Part shown: piece by piece, positions 8,272 to 16,062 of the stretch
Layout: every line of letters starts with the position of its first letter
How positions within the stretch are numbered: position 1 is the stretch's first letter
NCBI GenBank assembly: GCA_014649575.1
Contig: BMTH01000004.1
Location: forward strand, 186,001 to 250,000
Origin: Streptomyces griseoincarnatus
Lineage (GTDB): Bacteria > Actinomycetota > Actinomycetes > Streptomycetales > Streptomycetaceae
Reading direction: 5' to 3'
Length of the DNA: 64,000 nucleotides
Made by a program: the position numbers and the translations under genes
The notes under the pieces: generated by a model
Told to the model about the DNA's origin: nothing
Databases searched by the model: none
Seen by the model: the letters and a program-made list of their open reading frames with translations, nothing else

Positions 8272-9293
8272 GACCGCCACCGCAGGGTGTCGTCGACCGT
8301 GCCCGCGTCGGACGCGGCCCGCAGCACGGCGAGCCGGGTGAACCGCTGCTCGAACGCCTCCCGGGTCAGCCCGTGCGTCCGGTAGGCGTCGGCGAGTTCC
8401 AGCGCGCCGCGCTTCACCGTCCACTCGCAGTCGAAGCCCGGGATCGCCTCACGGAATCGGGAGAAGTCCACCCGGTAGGAGCGCGGGTCGGCGCCCGTCT
8501 CGCCGGTGATGACCACCTTGGAGCCGTCCACCGCGTCCGCGACCTGCTGGGCGATCTCCGCGACCGTGACGTTGTTGACCTCGCTGCCGATGTTGAACGC
8601 CCGGTCGTGCACCGCCTCCCGCGGCGCCTGGAGGGCGGCCGTGAACGCGCGGGCGATGTCCGCGGCGTGCACCAGCGGCCGCCACGGCGTGCCGTCGGAC
8701 AGCACCAGCACCTCACCGGACAGCAGGGCGTGGCCCACCAGGTTGTTCAGCACGATGTCGGCGCGCAGCCGCGGCGAGTACCCGAAGGCGGTCGCGTTGC
8801 GCATGTACACCGGGCTGAAGTCGTCGTCGGCCAGCTCGTGCAGGTCGTCCTCCACCCGCACCTTGGACTCCGCGTACGGCGTCACCGGGCGCAGCGGGGC
8901 GTCCTCGGCCACCAGCTCGTCGCCGCCCGCCGCGCCGTAGACCGAGCAGGTCGAGGCGTACAGGAAGCGCCGCACCCCCGCGTCCCGGGCCAGCTTCGCC
9001 AGCCGCACGGACGCGTGGTGGTTGATGTCGTAGGTCAGTTCCGGCGCCAGCGCCCCCAGCGGGTCGTTGGACAGGGCGGCCAGGTGGATCACGGCGTCCA
9101 CCCCGGCCACGTGGTCGGCCGTGACGTCCCGCAGGTCCACCCGCGTCCCCGGAGGGTCCGCGGGCGTCGGCCCCAGCACGCAGTCGGCGAACAGGCCGGC
9201 GTCCAGCCCGACGACCTCGTGTCCGGCGGCCGTGAGCACCGGGGCCATCACGGTGCCCAGATAGCCCTGGTGTCCGGTGAGCAGTACGCGCAA
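8268..9293 (-). CDS. NAD-dependent epimerase/dehydratase (extended SDR)
   Basis: 341 aa. A Rossmann dinucleotide motif (LLTGHQGYLG) opens the protein, VIHLAALSNDP and YASTCSVYG follow, and the catalytic Tyr-Lys pair is in TPYAESK. It belongs to the sugar-nucleotide SDRs that carry out 4-epimerisation, 4,6-dehydration or 4-keto reduction. The start is TTG (9291-9293), supported by GGGGGG about 7 bases upstream and a 4-bp gap from the deacetylase stop. No other dehydratase-like gene is visible in the cluster, so it may supply the 4-keto sugar that the C-methyltransferase needs, or reduce its product. The exact reaction is undetermined. Confidence 0.87.
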   Translation of the reverse strand: MRVLLTGHQGYLGTVMAPVLTAAGHEVVGLDAGLFADCVLGPTPADPPGTRVDLRDVTADHVAGVDAVIHLAALSNDPLGALAPELTYDINHHASVRLAKLARDAGVRRFLYASTCSVYGAAGGDELVAEDAPLRPVTPYAESKVRVEDDLHELADDDFSPVYMRNATAFGYSPRLRADIVLNNLVGHALLSGEVLVLSDGTPWRPLVHAADIARAFTAALQAPREAVHDRAFNIGSEVNNVTVAEIAQQVADAVDGSKVVITGETGADPRSYRVDFSRFREAIPGFDCEWTVKRGALELADAYRTHGLTREAFEQRFTRLAVLRAASDAGTVDDTLRWRS

Positions 9294-9297
9294 GGTT

Positions 9298-9945
9298 TCA
9301 ACCCCCCAGGTCGACAGTGAGTTTGGTGACGGCGAACGCCTCGGCGTAGCGCGCGTTGCTTTCGATGCCCCGGATCCGGGCGAGCCCGAGGAAGGCCTCC
9401 CGGTCGTACCAGGGCCGGTGCCGCTGCGAGGGGTAGTGCTCCTGCAGCAGCCGCACCTTGTCCTCGGCCGTCTCCGGCGCCAGCGGCTGGTACACCACCG
9501 GACGGCCCAGGTCCCCGTCCCACTTCACGATCTCGTAGCCCAGCACGAGATGGTCGCGGAACGCGGTGGTCATCAGCTTCGCGAGGCCCCGGTGGTCCTG
9601 GTGCGCGTCCTCGGTGCGCGGCGCGAGCACCAGGTCGGGCTCGGTGCGGGCGCGCAGTTCCTCGACCGCGGCCTTGGCCTCAGCCCAGTGCGCGGGCAGC
9701 CGGCCGTCGGGCAGCTTGTCCACGGTCAGCCGGAGGTCGGCGCCCGGGCAGAACGCTGCGAGCGCCTCCGCCTCCTCCTGCTCGCGCTCCGTGCCGCCGC
9801 CGGACAGCACCAGCGCGTCGACCCTGAGGCCCGGGCGGGCCCGGCACAGGGTCAGCAGGGTCCCGCCGGCGCCGATGGCGATGTCGTCGCAGTGCGCGCC
9901 CACCGCGACGATCCGCTCCAGACGCCCGGTTCCCAGCCGGATCAC
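9298..9945 (-). CDS. PIG-L/LmbE-family deacetylase
   Basis: 215 aa. The zinc-binding motif appears as VGAHCDDIAIGAGGTL (the family's [P/A]HxDD) with the partner EDAHQDHRGL (HxDH), so the catalytic core looks intact. Members remove acetyl groups from N-acetylated sugars or related conjugates in the cytoplasm. GTG at 9945 overlaps the rfbF stop by 4 bp. Together with the aminotransferase it suggests that a free amino sugar or amine is made within this block. The acceptor is unknown. Confidence 0.88.
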   Translation of the reverse strand: MIRLGTGRLERIVAVGAHCDDIAIGAGGTLLTLCRARPGLRVDALVLSGGGTEREQEEAEALAAFCPGADLRLTVDKLPDGRLPAHWAEAKAAVEELRARTEPDLVLAPRTEDAHQDHRGLAKLMTTAFRDHLVLGYEIVKWDGDLGRPVVYQPLAPETAEDKVRLLQEHYPSQRHRPWYDREAFLGLARIRGIESNARYAEAFAVTKLTVDLGG

Positions 9946-10736
9946 GCGCTCACCCCCGCCCCCGTACGCTCCCACACGGCCCACGGCCGGTCCCCCCGGG
10001 CGTAGGCCTCGTCCAGCGCCGTGCGCTCCTTCACGGTGTCGGTCGGCTGCCAGAAGCCGCGGTGCTGGTGCGCAACGAGCCTTCCCCGCTTGGCCAGTTG
10101 GGCACACCCGTCGGCGACGAGATCTCCGTTCTCGGGGATGTGGTCGAAGATCTCCTGGCGCAGCACGAAGTAGCCCCCGTTCTCCCACAGCGGCAGCTCG
10201 CTCACCGGGGTGATGCCGCCCACCAGGCCGTCCTGGCCCAGCTCCACGCAGTGGAACGACGACTGCGGCGGCACCACCATCATCGACGCCCCCGCGTCCC
10301 GGCGGGAGAACCGGTCGATCATCTCCGGCAGCGGGGCGTCGGTGAGCACGTCCGCGTAGTTGGCGAGGAACATCTCGTCACCGTCCAGGTGGTCCCGCAC
10401 CCGGCGCAGCCGCTCCCCGATGGGCGACTCGATGCCGGTCTGCGCGAACGTGACGGTCCAGTCCGCGATGTCGGTGGACAGCAGCTCGGTGCGGCCGCCG
10501 CGCAGCACGAAGTCGTTGGAGACGGTCTCCTCGTAGTTGAGGAAGAAGTTCTTGATGTGGTGGGCGCCGTAGCCCAGGCAGAGGATGAACTCCTTGTGCC
10601 CGAAGTGCGCGTAGTAGCGCATCACGTGCCAGATCAGCGGGCGCGGACCGACCATCGCCATGGGCTTGGGGATGTCGTCGTTCGCCCCGGCGCGCATGCG
10701 CATCCCGTAACCGCCGCAGAACAGTACGACCTTCAT
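9942..10736 (-). CDS. rfbF: glucose-1-phosphate cytidylyltransferase
   Basis: 264 aa, the normal length. The nucleotidyltransferase start VVLFCGGYGMRMR, then PKPMAMVGPRPLIWHVMRYY, FILCLGYGAHHIKNFF and YADVLTD match RfbF closely. It makes CDP-glucose from CTP and glucose-1-phosphate, the entry to CDP-3,6-dideoxy and branched sugars. ATG at 10736 overlaps the methyltransferase stop. The usual next enzyme, CDP-glucose 4,6-dehydratase (RfbG), is not recognisable in this window, which makes the pathway unusual or dependent on the neighbouring SDR. Confidence 0.92.
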   Translation of the reverse strand: MKVVLFCGGYGMRMRAGANDDIPKPMAMVGPRPLIWHVMRYYAHFGHKEFILCLGYGAHHIKNFFLNYEETVSNDFVLRGGRTELLSTDIADWTVTFAQTGIESPIGERLRRVRDHLDGDEMFLANYADVLTDAPLPEMIDRFSRRDAGASMMVVPPQSSFHCVELGQDGLVGGITPVSELPLWENGGYFVLRQEIFDHIPENGDLVADGCAQLAKRGRLVAHQHRGFWQPTDTVKERTALDEAYARGDRPWAVWERTGAGVSA

Positions 10737-11968
10737 CGCTCGACCTCGACAATGCTCAGTTCCGGGATGGGGAAGACCAGCCGGCCGCCCCACTCGTGCA
10801 CGTACGCCAGCTGCTCGACCAGCTCGGCGCGCAGGTTCCAGGGCAGCACCAGCACGTAGTCCGGCCGGTCGGCGGCGATCCGCTCCGGCGGCAGGACCGG
10901 GATACGGGTGCCCGGGGTGTACCGGCCGTGCTTGTACGGGTTGCGGTCCACCGTGTACGGCAGCAGGTCGGGCCGGATCCCGCAGTGGTTGAGCAGCGTG
11001 TTGCCCTTGCCCGGGGCGCCGTAGCCGACGACCGTCCTGCCCTCCTCCGCCGCGTCGACCAGGAACCGCAACAGGTCCCGGCGCACCTTCGCCACCCGCG
11101 CGGAGAACTCGGTGTACCCGGACAGCTCCTGGAGCCCGGCGGCCTTCTCCCGGGCCAGCACGTCCGCCACCCGCCGGCCCGGCTCCCCGGCCGCCTCCTC
11201 GGGCCGCGCCCACAGCCTGAGCGAACCGCCGTGCGTGGGCAGCAGCTCCACGTCCACCAGCGTCAGCCCGCCGCTCGCCAGCGCCCGGATCGCGGAGGCG
11301 ACCGTGTAGTACTGGAAGTGCTCGTGGTAGATCGTGTCGTACTGGTTCTCCTCGATGAGGGTCAGCAGGTGCTGCACCTCGACCGACACCCAGCCGTCGT
11401 CCGCGACCAGCGCGCGCAGCCCCTTGGTGAAGCCGATGACGTCCGGGATGTGCGCGTACACGTTGTTGGCGACCACCAGATCGGCCGGCCCGTGCTCGGC
11501 GCGCACCGCCGCGCCCGTCTCGGGGCTCAGGAACGCGGTGAGCGTGGGCACGCCCGCCTCCCGCGCCGCCGCGCCGACGTTCACCGACGGCTCGACGCCC
11601 AGGCAGCGCACGCCCCGGTCCACCACGTGCCGCAGCAGATAGCCGTCGTTGCTCGCCACCTCCACCACGAACGAGTCCTCGCCCAGCCCCACCCGCGCCG
11701 CCGCGTCCTCGACGAAGACCCGCGCGTGCTCCACCCAGGAGGACGAGTACGACGAGAAGTACGCGTACTCGCTGAACGTCTCCTCCGGCGTGATCAGCGG
11801 CGGTATCTGCGCCAGCCAGCAGTCCGTGCACACCCGCAGGTGCAACGGGTACGTCGGCTCCGGCGCGTCCAGCCGCTCCGCCGCGAGAAAGCTCTCGCAC
11901 GGCGGGGTCGCCCCCAGGTCGACGACGCTCTCCAGCGCCGTCGAACCGCACAGTCGGCAACGTGTCAT
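10733..11968 (-). CDS. SAM-dependent sugar C-methyltransferase (TylC3/NovU type)
   Basis: 411 aa with the three-part layout of this family: an N-terminal zinc-binding module (CRLCG... and CTDCW), a central Rossmann SAM domain (VVEVASNDGYLL, GVEPS), and a C-terminal sugar-binding domain (VVGYGAPGKGNTLLNHCGI). The active-site segment YDTIYHEHFQYYT is present with its His-Glu-His. Characterised members methylate C-3 of 4-keto-deoxy nucleotide sugars to give branched sugars. Located directly upstream of rfbF with a 4-bp overlap, so a CDP-linked 4-keto sugar is the likely substrate (inference). Confidence 0.9.
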   Translation of the reverse strand: MTRCRLCGSTALESVVDLGATPPCESFLAAERLDAPEPTYPLHLRVCTDCWLAQIPPLITPEETFSEYAYFSSYSSSWVEHARVFVEDAAARVGLGEDSFVVEVASNDGYLLRHVVDRGVRCLGVEPSVNVGAAAREAGVPTLTAFLSPETGAAVRAEHGPADLVVANNVYAHIPDVIGFTKGLRALVADDGWVSVEVQHLLTLIEENQYDTIYHEHFQYYTVASAIRALASGGLTLVDVELLPTHGGSLRLWARPEEAAGEPGRRVADVLAREKAAGLQELSGYTEFSARVAKVRRDLLRFLVDAAEEGRTVVGYGAPGKGNTLLNHCGIRPDLLPYTVDRNPYKHGRYTPGTRIPVLPPERIAADRPDYVLVLPWNLRAELVEQLAYVHEWGGRLVFPIPELSIVEVER

Positions 11969-13230
11969 CTGCTTCCCCCATCCCGCTCGCGCAGGTCCCC
12001 CCGGCGCGAGCCCGTGTGCGTGTCCCCTCGCGACGGGTCCGCCCCGCCGCGTCCCGCGATCGCCGCGCGGTACCCCTCCTCCAGGCGCGCCAGCCCCACC
12101 TCGGGACTGAAACCCCGCTCGTACCGGAGCCGGGCCGCCCGGCCCATCTCCCGGTTGCCGTCGCCGTCCGCGGTGACCCGGCGCAGCGCTGCCGCCAGCG
12201 ACGCGGCGTCGTCCGGCCGGTGCAGCAGCCCGGTCACCCCGTCCTCGACCAGCTCGGTGAAGGCGCCGTGCCCGGCGGCGACGGCCGGCACCCCCGCCGC
12301 CATCGCCTCCACGACGACCAGCCCGAACGCCTCCTTCCAGGTCGACGGGGCCACCACGGCCACCGCCCCCGCCACGGCCTCACGGCACCGCGTCCGGTCG
12401 TACAGGCCGACGTGGCGCACGTCGTCCCGGTCCGCCGCCCAGGCCGCCACCTCCGCCTCCAGCGGGCCCGTGCCGGCGATCACCAGCGGCACGCCCACCC
12501 CGCCGGCGGCGGCGAGCTCGTCCCACGCGGCCATCAGCAGCCGCACGCCCTTCACCTCCGCGAGCCGCCCCAGGTACAGCAGGTGCTCGCCAGGACCGGT
12601 GCGCCGCACGGGCGTCTCCGGCACGAAGTTGTGCTTCACCACGAGCCGTCCGGTCGGCATCCCCGCGTCCACGAGGACCTCGCGCTGCGCCGCCGAGATG
12701 CAGAAGAACCGCTCCACGCCCGACCACCAGCGCCGCCGGTTGACCGACAGGCTCACCGCGAGCGGCACCGTCGCCAGCCGGGAGCCGCGGTAGCAGCCGT
12801 GCCGGACGGCGGGCAGCGGCGCCCGGCCCACGCACGCGGTGCACGGCGAGCCGTCCCGGTGCAGGGTGCCCGGCGGGCACACCTGGGTGTAGTTGTGCAG
12901 CGTGGCGACGGCCGGCACCCCGGCGTCCGCGCAGGCGGCGATCACCGCGGGCGACAGCAGCGGGAAGACGTTGTGCAGGTGCACCACGTCCGGCCGCTCG
13001 GCGCGCAGCCGCTCCGCCAGCCGGGTGCGCACCGCCGGGTTCCACGGCACCAGCAGCGGGATCGCGGCCTTGGCCGGCAGCGAGCGGGCGGCGATGTCGT
13101 CGCTGCGCCGCTCGAACACCCCGACCCGGTGGCCGGCCTCCCGCAGCAGCGCCACCTCCTGGTCGACGACCTTGTTCTCCCCGCTCGGCTGCGCCGACGC
13201 GTAGCGGTTGTGCACCACCATGACGTGCAT
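11965..13230 (-). CDS. family 4 glycosyltransferase (GT-B)
   Basis: 421 aa. The N-terminal half opens with a GT4-type segment (HVMVVHNRYASAQPSGENKVV). The C-terminal half has LLYLGRLAEVKGV and the E(x7)E donor motif in KEAFGLVVVEAMAAG. A Cys-containing insert (CTACVGR) is common in this subgroup. AAGGAGG precedes the ATG by 10 bases inside the end of the polymerase gene. The last 25 residues are low-complexity and charged. It should extend the lipid-linked repeat in the cytoplasm. Confidence 0.9.
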   Translation of the reverse strand: MHVMVVHNRYASAQPSGENKVVDQEVALLREAGHRVGVFERRSDDIAARSLPAKAAIPLLVPWNPAVRTRLAERLRAERPDVVHLHNVFPLLSPAVIAACADAGVPAVATLHNYTQVCPPGTLHRDGSPCTACVGRAPLPAVRHGCYRGSRLATVPLAVSLSVNRRRWWSGVERFFCISAAQREVLVDAGMPTGRLVVKHNFVPETPVRRTGPGEHLLYLGRLAEVKGVRLLMAAWDELAAAGGVGVPLVIAGTGPLEAEVAAWAADRDDVRHVGLYDRTRCREAVAGAVAVVAPSTWKEAFGLVVVEAMAAGVPAVAAGHGAFTELVEDGVTGLLHRPDDAASLAAALRRVTADGDGNREMGRAARLRYERGFSPEVGLARLEEGYRAAIAGRGGADPSRGDTHTGSRRGDLRERDGGSR

Positions 13231-14475
13231 TCACGCCACCTCCTTGCCGCGGACCGGCCGCGCGACGGTCCGGCGGACGGGATCCGGCGCCGGAGGACCG
13301 GCGTCGGACGCGGACGGGCCGGCGGGCGCCACCAGCAGCGAGGCCGCCAGGGCCAGGTGCAGCAGGTACGGCGAGGCGTCGCCCAGGCCGGCCTCGGTGT
13401 ACGAGGCGAGCCCGCAGTAGGTGATCAAAAACAGCGCGCAGGCCCGCGCGAGCGACGGCGGCCGCAGCAGCGCGACCGTGGCCGGCACCAGCACGAACCC
13501 GGCCACCAGCGCCACGCCCAGCAGGCCCTGTTCGTGGTAGACGGCCAGCCAGCTGTTGTCGATGGGCAGCCCCTCGAACGACTTGTCGCCGAGCCCCACC
13601 CCGAACAGCCGCTCCGCGCCCGACCGGGGCGCGTCCAGCAGCGCCTCCCACACCTTGGCGCGGCCGGTCAGGGTGGAGAAGTTCTCCTCGGTCTGGCCGC
13701 GCAGGAACCACGCCTGGAGCAGCGACCCGAACGCGACCGCGGCGACCGCCGCGCACAGCGTCGCCCAGCCGAACCAGCGGCGGGCGGCGGCGCTGGTCAG
13801 CACCATCGAGCCGATCGCCACCAGCAGCCCGGCGAGCAGCCCGATCGTCGCCGTCCGGGTGTGCGTGAGGGCGAGCAGCGCCAGCGACGGCACGATCACC
13901 AGCGCGGCGCTCCGCCGGTCGGTGCGGCGCCCCAGCACCATCAGCACCGCGAGCCCCACGACCACCGCCGCGTACTGCCCGATCTGCGGCGGCGTCAGCG
14001 GCCACAGCGCGCCCACGAGACGTCCGCCGTAGAGGTCGGGCAGGGCGGCGCCCGGCGACAGCAGCAGACCGGCGGCGACCGAGCACAGCACCAGGAAGTA
14101 CCAGCGGATGTGGTACCGCACGAACGTGGTGGACCCGTCCCACCAGCGGCTGATCAGCCACAGCGTGGCCACGAACACCGCGAACCGGCCGCACCGGAAC
14201 AGCGCCCCGAAGCCGGCGCTCAGGTCCACGCTGGAGATCAGGCTCGGCACCAGCAGCAGACTGAGCAGCAGCAGGAACGCGCCGGGCCGCACCCGCAGCC
14301 GCGGGTTCATGGCCAGCGCCAGCGCGAACGCGGCGACCAGCGCGCCCATCGTGACCATCTGGATCAGCGACCGGGGCAGCGGCACGATCGTCTCCGCCCC
14401 GGTGGAGCCGAGGGTGTTGAGGACCAGCAGCCCCCATACGGTCCCGACCGTCCTCGGCGTGTGCTCCACCCGCAC
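13231..14475 (-). CDS. O-antigen ligase/polymerase-like membrane protein (Wzy role)
   Basis: About 414 aa with roughly ten to twelve hydrophobic helices. A large loop in the C-terminal third carries GRAKVWEALLDAP...LFGVGLG and DNSWLAVYHEQGLLG, the hallmark of the Wzy_C/O-antigen-ligase fold. In a Gram-positive there is no lipid A, so the job is polymerisation of repeat units outside the membrane. The GTG at 14475 has GGTGG 5 bases upstream; an in-frame GTG at 14496 overlapping the beta-helix gene by 20 bp is the alternative and lacks a clear ribosome site. Confidence 0.85.
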   Translation of the reverse strand: MRVEHTPRTVGTVWGLLVLNTLGSTGAETIVPLPRSLIQMVTMGALVAAFALALAMNPRLRVRPGAFLLLLSLLLVPSLISSVDLSAGFGALFRCGRFAVFVATLWLISRWWDGSTTFVRYHIRWYFLVLCSVAAGLLLSPGAALPDLYGGRLVGALWPLTPPQIGQYAAVVVGLAVLMVLGRRTDRRSAALVIVPSLALLALTHTRTATIGLLAGLLVAIGSMVLTSAAARRWFGWATLCAAVAAVAFGSLLQAWFLRGQTEENFSTLTGRAKVWEALLDAPRSGAERLFGVGLGDKSFEGLPIDNSWLAVYHEQGLLGVALVAGFVLVPATVALLRPPSLARACALFLITYCGLASYTEAGLGDASPYLLHLALAASLLVAPAGPSASDAGPPAPDPVRRTVARPVRGKEVA

Positions 14476-14476
14476 G

Positions 14477-16054
14477 TCAACCACCGTCCCCGGCACGGTA
14501 GGTGCTGCCCGCGTCCTGCCGGTACGGCGCGCCCTGCCACTCCCGGAAGTCCAGCTCGCCGCTCGGATCGTGCGCGACGAACGTCCACGGCCCCTCGTAG
14601 ACGTTCTCGCGCCAGCGGTTGTGCTGCTTCAGCGTGATGGCGTCGGCGACCTTCTCGCCCATGTACGGCGACCAGTCCGGGTAGGTGCCGTAGTTGGCGA
14701 GGACCGCCATGCGGTCGCACATCGACGTGCAGTCCATCGCGGACCTGTCCAGCAGAAACCGGTTGTGGTGGACGTCCACCCGCTGGGTCCGCCACCGGCA
14801 GTCCGCGTACAGCGGCGCCTTGGTGATGCCGGGCCGCGCGCAGCGGTCGATGTCCTCGACGAGGAGGGTGCAGTCGGCCGAGGAGGTGTTGGCGGGGCTG
14901 TTGCAGAACCGGTCGGCGTTCTCCCACAGCGTGATCGCGTTCCAGTTGTCCTCGAAGAGGTTCCCGGAGATCTCCAGTGTGTCCGTGCGGGCCTTCACTC
15001 GGGGCTCGCCGCCGGACTCCGAGATGTAGACGGTGGCGAACGGGAAGGTGTCGCCGCGCTCGGCGTACCGCTTCCCCTCCGCCCAGTTGTTCCGCCGGAT
15101 CGTGTTGTTCCTGATCACCGCGTTGTAGCTGGTCTCGTACATCAGGGCGGCACCCTGGTTGTCCTCCAGGACGTTGCCCTCGATCAGGAAGTCGTTGTTG
15201 TTGGTGTCCGCCCACAGACCGGTGCCGCGGTTGCCGTGCACCCAGTTGCCGCGCACGTCCGCCCCGTCGACGGCCCAGAACTTCACGCCGCCGGTGCAGC
15301 CGCAGCCGGGCCGCTTCTTCTCCCAGTCGTGCCGGTTGTTGTCGGTGATCTCGTTGCCCTCCAGCACGAGGTCACGCAGCGGACCCGACCCCTTGTAGGC
15401 GTTCATGCCGTACTGGCCGTTGCCGCGCAGACAGCTCGCCCGCACCTGCTGCCCCGACCCGGCCATCAGCCCGGCCCCGGAGTTGAACTGGACCCGGGAG
15501 TGCTCGATCACCCAGCCGTCGGCCGAGTCGTGGTTGACCACGCCCTCGTCGTGCGGCGCGACGAAGCCCTGCACGGTCAGGTGACGGATGGTGACGTCGG
15601 GCGCCCCTCCGCCGAAGGCGTACTGGTTGGTCCTCCGGCCGTCGAGCACCGCGCCGGGCGCGCCGAGGTAGGTGTTGCCCTTCTTGGGTTCCACCTGCGC
15701 GTACCGGTCGTCGGCCAGCCGGTGCCTGCCGGGCTTCAGCCAGAACGTGGTGCCCGCCGGGCTGGAACCGGTCTTCGCGGAGAGGTCGCCGGGCACCGAG
15801 GGGTCCACGGTCACCGCGCCGGACGGCGCCTTCGCCGGTCCGGGCTTCGGCCTCTCGCACACCCGGGCCACGGACCGCGGCGCGCCGCCGGAGCCCTCCG
15901 GCTGGGTGCGGGCGTCCGCCCGTGACCGCCCGTCCGGTTTGTTCGCCGGCTCGGGCTCGCTCTCGCAGCCGGCGGTCGCCAGCAGCGCCAGCGCCAGCCC
16001 GGCCGCCGGCGCCCAGCGCCGCCACCGGCGCACACCCCCTCCACGCAGCACCAT
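14477..16054 (-). CDS. right-handed beta-helix lipoprotein
   Basis: 525 aa. A lipoprotein signal with basic start, hydrophobic core and the LATAGC lipobox puts Cys30 at the mature N-terminus, so it is tethered outside the membrane. After a Pro-rich linker the sequence becomes a parallel beta-helix: repeated short turns with Asn ladders such as HGNRGTGLWADTNNNDF, LIEGNVLEDNQG and VIRNNTIRRNNW. This fold is shared by pectate lyases and by AlgG/AlgE C5-epimerases. Beside a heparinase-like gene and a GDP-mannose dehydrogenase-like gene, a lyase or epimerase of the exported uronic-acid polymer is likely. No catalytic residues can be assigned safely. Confidence 0.85.
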   Translation of the reverse strand: MVLRGGGVRRWRRWAPAAGLALALLATAGCESEPEPANKPDGRSRADARTQPEGSGGAPRSVARVCERPKPGPAKAPSGAVTVDPSVPGDLSAKTGSSPAGTTFWLKPGRHRLADDRYAQVEPKKGNTYLGAPGAVLDGRRTNQYAFGGGAPDVTIRHLTVQGFVAPHDEGVVNHDSADGWVIEHSRVQFNSGAGLMAGSGQQVRASCLRGNGQYGMNAYKGSGPLRDLVLEGNEITDNNRHDWEKKRPGCGCTGGVKFWAVDGADVRGNWVHGNRGTGLWADTNNNDFLIEGNVLEDNQGAALMYETSYNAVIRNNTIRRNNWAEGKRYAERGDTFPFATVYISESGGEPRVKARTDTLEISGNLFEDNWNAITLWENADRFCNSPANTSSADCTLLVEDIDRCARPGITKAPLYADCRWRTQRVDVHHNRFLLDRSAMDCTSMCDRMAVLANYGTYPDWSPYMGEKVADAITLKQHNRWRENVYEGPWTFVAHDPSGELDFREWQGAPYRQDAGSTYRAGDGG

Positions 16055-16062
16055 CGGGCCCC

